NCBI GenBank assembly: GCA_027405735.1
Contig: JAPEHQ010000005.1
Location: 2,790,001 to 2,854,000 of the forward strand
Length of the DNA: 64,000 bases
Source: Mucor racemosus
Lineage: Eukaryota; Mucoromycota; Mucoromycetes; Mucorales; Mucoraceae
Direction: 5' to 3'
Part shown: in pieces, positions 60,557 through 64,000 of the stretch
Layout of the letters: each line of letters starts with the position of its first letter
How positions within the stretch are numbered: position 1 is the stretch's first letter
Notes under the pieces: generated by a model
Database searches by the model: none
What the model was told of the DNA's origin: nothing
The model's input: only the letters and a program-made list of their open reading frames with translations
Made by a program: the position numbers and the translations under genes

Positions 60557-60736
60557 TAAAAAAAAAAAAAATTATGAGAAAAAAAAAAAAAAAAAAAAAA
60601 TGAATAGATAGAAGAAAATAAATAGCACCATCGAAATAAGAACTAAAAATTAGGTATATATAATATCTTATATTGCCTGTAACCAGTATTATGTAAATGA
60701 CTATCCATACCTTCGCCTCGGCGAAGGTAGGCGAAG

Positions 60737-61004
60737 GTGGGCGAAGGTTTTGAGTTTAAAAATGACTTGTTGGAGGGCGAAGGTTTTGAGTTTAGAAATG
60801 ACTTGTTGGAGGGCGAAGGTTTTGAGTTTAAAAATGACTTGTTGGAGGGCGAAGGTTTTGAGTTTAGAAATGACTTGTTGGAGGGCGAAGGTTTTGAGTT
60901 TAAAAATGACTTGTTGGAGGGCGAAGGTTTTGAGTTTAGAAATGACTTGTTGGAGGGCGAAGGTTTTGAGGTTAAAAATGACTTGTTGGAGGGTGAAGGT
61001 GGCC
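60737..61004 (+). repeat. 36-bp minisatellite with 72-bp higher order
   Basis: Seven head-to-tail 36-bp units (for example 60749, 60785, 60821, 60857, 60893, 60929, 60965). Successive units alternate TTTAAAAATGAC and TTTAGAAATGAC, so the true period is 72 bp. The last unit has GAGGTTAAAAAT and a GGGTGAAGG end. The unit length is a multiple of three, so two plus-strand frames stay open (frame starting 60737: Gly-Glu-Gly-Phe-Glu-Phe-Lys/Arg), but there is no ATG in that frame and no gene signal. It lies just past the stop of the minus-strand gene. Confidence 0.9.
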
Positions 61005-61035
61005 CGCTGTATGCTGATACCTTCGCTTTACTACA

Positions 61036-63295
61036 TTATGAACTTTCAATGCCATCAGTACAGTCAGACATATTATCGTCTGTATGGCCAGACATATAAT
61101 CGTCTGTTACATGAGTAGAATCAGAAGCATTATCAACATGGTCGCCTTCGTCAATAACAGTTTCTTAATTTTTTTATTAATTTTTTTTTTTTATTAATTT
61201 TTTAAAAACAAGTATAAAACAAACTACTATATTGAATCATGTCGCTTACCTGAATTTCCAAAGTCAAACATTCCTTCGTTCAAGAATATCCCATACACAA
61301 TGGTAGCCCTAAAACAATAGACCATGATTGCATGTATTTTTGTTAAATCTTTTAGATTTTTAAAACTGCCATCATTCTTCAGAAAAAAAAAGTTGGAGTA
61401 TGCTGTTGAGGGCAATTTTTGCGGTATTCCAGCAATTACATCGGTTGGCAATGGATTTTGACAACAAACAATGCTCATGTTCAGGTCAAGCAACAAAATT
61501 TCCATAAATTTGCTGTCTGCATCCTCATTTGAAGCCTCATTAAGCAGTTTCATCAACTTGTCCTTCTGGTTTGTGTTTATGAGTCTGAATCTTTTCAAAA
61601 ACCAGAATTCAACTGCATCTGTTTCCTCACTTCTTGAATATACAGTTCTAGCAAGCATGATAATCATGTTTGCCCACTGATTGGAATATTGTTTTAAGGT
61701 TCCTGGTTGTAGTGATCCTAATCCACGAGTTGATAGACTATATGTAATAATGTTATGTTATATGTGCAATTTCAGTATCGTCCACTGCATCTACTTACTT
61801 TTCGCCAAGTCTTAATGTTTTGGATTTTTGCCGCCAAAAATACCCTTCAGATGATTTTATCATCATGCTATTCAGCCTATAAAAAAAGTTATGAACTGTT
61901 TTACGAATGTTGTCATATGCTGGGCACACTTTTTCGATTTCGCGAGCAGCAAATTTGTACAGGATTTTTCTCAGCTGCATGGAACTTTGTTGGGTTTCGT
62001 CCAAAGTCCTGAATCCTTCATAGAATTGATGCAATTTAAAATGTTCCATAAACGAGTTGTTCAGCTTGTCACGATGATCATACAGATTTGTATCATCACC
62101 ATACTGATTTACATTCATGACACTTTTAGCATTTGGATTACTAGCAAAAAAAATGTCTTGCTGTTGTTGGCCAGTTGATGAAAGTTGCACTCCTAGTTGT
62201 TGAGTCTACTCAAAAATGGTTATATGGATCCAATGACATGTTGTATAATGCTACCTACTTTAATACAATAATATTTGGCTCTATTGTTACCAAATACTGT
62301 TTGCAATTTTCGACTGAATGTGTTATTTTCAGACCAAAACTCTGGGTGAGTTGTTCTGAAATGGTGCTTCATTGTTAAATCAGAGGCTGTTGCGTAAAAT
62401 ACGTCCATTTCATCACAAATAGTACATACAAGCCCATCGACAATAGAGAGTACAGTGATGCAGTTTAATTCATCTTTTGATGGATGAGTATAGTATCCCA
62501 TATCTTCCCCTTTGTTTCCTCCTTGTTCCAAAAGTTTTTCTAAAAAATCAGCTTTTGTAATTTTCGGGGAGTTGTTGCGAAAAAAATGCCCATTTCTCTT
62601 TAAATGACTGAATACTACCTTTGGTTCGATTGCTTGCTGGCAGTACTGACAGATAATTGCGCCTGATTCTCTGTGAATCAGTAACCCCAAATCCTTGTAA
62701 AAACTAACATTGAAGTCGCTGTCTAATAATAATAAAAAATATATATATATATATTATAATGTAAACTCTGTCTCTTTGCAAATGTGTCTTACTGAATTGT
62801 GTGATTTGGGTCTCCCCATCGTAAGTGGTTTCGTCCATATCCACTCCCACATCCTCATCCTCAACCTCGCCTTCTTCTTCTTCTTCGTTTTGGTTACTAG
62901 CCTCATTGATGAGTGGGGCAGGACTTTGATTGGTACCTTGTTGAGTATCACTACTCTGATTCGCGTCATGAAGGTTTTGAGCTTGTTTAGCTCGCTCAAT
63001 ATCAGCGGCTAGGGTGCAGTTTTTTACATGATTCGAGATGTTTTTTGTTGATGCTCTTGCAAACTCACCACATGGGCAATGGAATTTGCCATCTTCCTTT
63101 CTTTCCAAGCGAAATTTAGCTATTTTTTTTTTTTGCAAAATATTTTATAAACAGCTTTCCACTTTAAAAAGTTTACTTACGATTGAATTTGGTTGTCATA
63201 GTAACGTCTTCTTGATGAGCATCTCGTACATGTGTCTTGCGTTTCTTGGCATCTGTGAACGATTTATCGCACTGAGTACAGTTGAATGATTCCAT
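61036..63295 (-). CDS. Multi-zinc-finger protein, OrsD/DUF3505-like (candidate)
   Basis: Six exons on the minus strand, in transcript order 63295-63181, 63119-62793, 62722-62255, 62192-61799, 61737-61250, 61163-61036, giving 639 residues. A C2H2 finger opens the protein (Cys6, Cys9, His22, His27). A second Cys/His cluster follows (FHCPCGEF ... HVKNC), then a Glu/Asp-rich linker (EEEEEGEVEDEDVG). Next are a third C2H2-like motif (IICQYCQQAIEP ... HLKRNGH) and a fourth (CTICDEMDVF ... HHFRTTH). The GLLIHRE..AIICQYC..A..P...HL...H block recalls the OrsD/DUF3505 domain. The later TRGLGSLQPGTLKQYSNQW segment recalls the region that follows it in large fungal proteins, including some linked to RecQ-type helicases. 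These matches are from memory. The acidic C-terminus ends at a TAA. A nuclear DNA-binding role is likely; biological function is unknown. Confidence 0.78.
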
Positions 63296-63508
63296 ATTGA
63301 TTTGAAAATAAAAAAAGTATAAAGATAGAGATAAATTGAGAACGAATATTTTATTATTATACTCGAGTGGCCAATGTTTTGCCTGTGATATGATGCAAGC
63401 CATATATGGTCATAAAAAACAACGCCCCTAATTCATGTACTTTTTTAATAGTATTATTTTTTCAATTATTGATTCAAATTTAAACATATACAACAAGAAT
63501 CCTGAAAT
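63296..63508. promoter_or_regulatory. Shared intergenic region of a divergent gene pair
   Basis: Only 213 bp separate the two start codons (63295 minus, 63509 plus), so the two genes may share a promoter. The DNA is AT-rich without a clear TATA box for either side. Confidence 0.5.
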
Positions 63509-64000
63509 ATGCCTTTATCTTCAGGGACAAATAACGATCGCTTGCAGCAATTAATTCAAGACGTACAACTTGAGAATGGTTTAGCTGCAAGAGAGAATAT
63601 GCAGCAATCCCTTTCAGAGGGATACAATGATTATTTCTATTGGCTACAGGATAATCAGAATACAGCATTCAATAGCCATATTGCTGCTCTTCGACTTGGA
63701 AGAGAAATCTTGGCCGATGACTCTGTTATTCCCAACATTATTTGGGACAATGACAACAGGTTTGAAGGCTTAACTTGCAACGGGGTGCGTTTTTCATTGG
63801 ATAAACTGCGTAAGCTGGTTATTGATCTGTCAAACCTTGCCCATAGTATCATGGTTAATAAACTTTTGTTTGGATCAGCGTTACCACAATTGCTTGATGC
63901 GTCAAATCCAAATGAAACCGAATTCACAGATAAGATGCAAAATACACAAACTGGCTATTCATTTCAGAACGATTTGTCAAACCCAACGTTGACAGCTAAA
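63509..64000 (+). CDS. Unknown protein, N-terminal part (runs off the window)
   Basis: ATG at 63509 opens a frame of 164 codons that is still open at the right edge. The product begins MPLSSGTNNDRLQQLIQDVQ and contains GLAARENMQQ, FNSHIAALRLGREILADD, NRFEGLTCNGVRFSLDKL, then RKLVIDLSNLAHSIMVNKLL. The NGVRFSLDKLRKLV stretch resembles a segment found in large fungal OrsD/DUF3505 proteins, between the zinc-finger part and a helicase-like part (the pattern NG..LSL..LR.MV). On that basis it may be the companion half of the divergent gene at 61036-63295. No catalytic motif is reached before the window ends, so a helicase identity is only a guess. Composition is soluble, with no membrane segment. 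Confidence 0.65.
   Translation, partial: MPLSSGTNNDRLQQLIQDVQLENGLAARENMQQSLSEGYNDYFYWLQDNQNTAFNSHIAALRLGREILADDSVIPNIIWDNDNRFEGLTCNGVRFSLDKLRKLVIDLSNLAHSIMVNKLLFGSALPQLLDASNPNETEFTDKMQNTQTGYSFQNDLSNPTLTAK

Larger units (their letters stand above)
59936..60735. other. Short-repeat-rich intergenic region
   Basis: Contains GTACTCATCT(T/A)(T/A)TCGTAAATGAC twice (about 60268 and 60336), three tandem 11-mers (60381-60413), two tandem ~40-bp copies with TTGCCGAAGGCAATGAGTGT (about 60480-60556), A-tracts at 60558-60600, and the near-palindrome CCTTCGCCTCGGCGAAGG at 60711-60728. No gene seen. Confidence 0.65.

Noticed and set aside
60737..61004. CRISPR-like array
   Set aside because: Units are contiguous with no unique spacers; this is a minisatellite in a eukaryotic genome.
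60750..61118. Cys/Trp-rich repeat peptide in the second open frame of the minisatellite
   Set aside because: Both open frames follow automatically from a 36-bp period; there is no promoter, leader or homologue to support translation.
1..64000. rRNA or tRNA genes
   Set aside because: No rRNA segments and no B-box plus acceptor-stem combinations were found by eye.

Overview
The window looks like nuclear DNA of an early-diverging fungus, most likely Mucoromycota. The DNA is very AT-rich. Genes carry many introns of about 45-110 nt with GTAAGT-like donors and TAG/CAG acceptors. The proteins are fungal in type: a Rax2-like cortical protein, an Nrg1-like zinc-finger factor, a Gyp1-type TBC protein, an SH3-WW-PH-RhoGAP protein and a chromodomain-bearing Ty3/gypsy retrotransposon. 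Taxonomy is inferred from this content only; there is no rRNA or marker gene in the window.

Layout: 3-662 is the 3' part of a hypothetical protein with a PD-(D/E)xK-like signature. 2143-3674 is pantothenate kinase (7 exons) and 4341-6799 a RhoGAP (11 exons, two of them micro-exons). 6.8-14.9 kb is gene-free and built from dispersed repeats, here called family Y and family X, plus a solo LTR. 15071-19272 is a Rax2-like membrane protein with a C-terminal SH3 domain. 19.3-28.4 kb is again repeats and featureless AT-rich DNA. 28473-29360 is a C2H2 factor and 32305-34345 a TBC Rab-GAP. 34.4-51.7 kb is a large nest of repeats: an inverted family X copy with a solo LTR, a tandem pair of ~2.9-kb family Y units, and a complete 6,470-bp chromovirus inside the second unit. 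51747-57964 is a VWA8-type AAA/VWA protein (11 exons). 61036-63295 (-) is a multi-zinc-finger protein, divergent from a gene that runs off the right edge (63509-64000).

The housekeeping genes form islands: CoA synthesis (PanK), Rho and Rab regulation (RhoGAP, TBC), polarity (Rax2-SH3), transcription (Nrg1-like) and probably organellar AAA function (VWA8). The space between them is shaped by transposition. Three LTR families can be defined from TG..CA ends and 5-bp target duplications, and uninterrupted sister repeats give the empty sites. The family Y repeat carries a decayed piece of a dynein intermediate chain gene in at least two copies, which is gene-fragment capture. The right end (about 59.8-64 kb) differs in texture: hairpin-rich GCCGAAGGC motifs, a 36-bp minisatellite, and two divergent genes that resemble the two halves of OrsD/DUF3505-type proteins.

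The points most worth following up are the apparently very young chromovirus, the gene-capturing tandem repeat, the Rax2-SH3 fusion with a GC-AG intron, and the divergent gene pair at the right edge.
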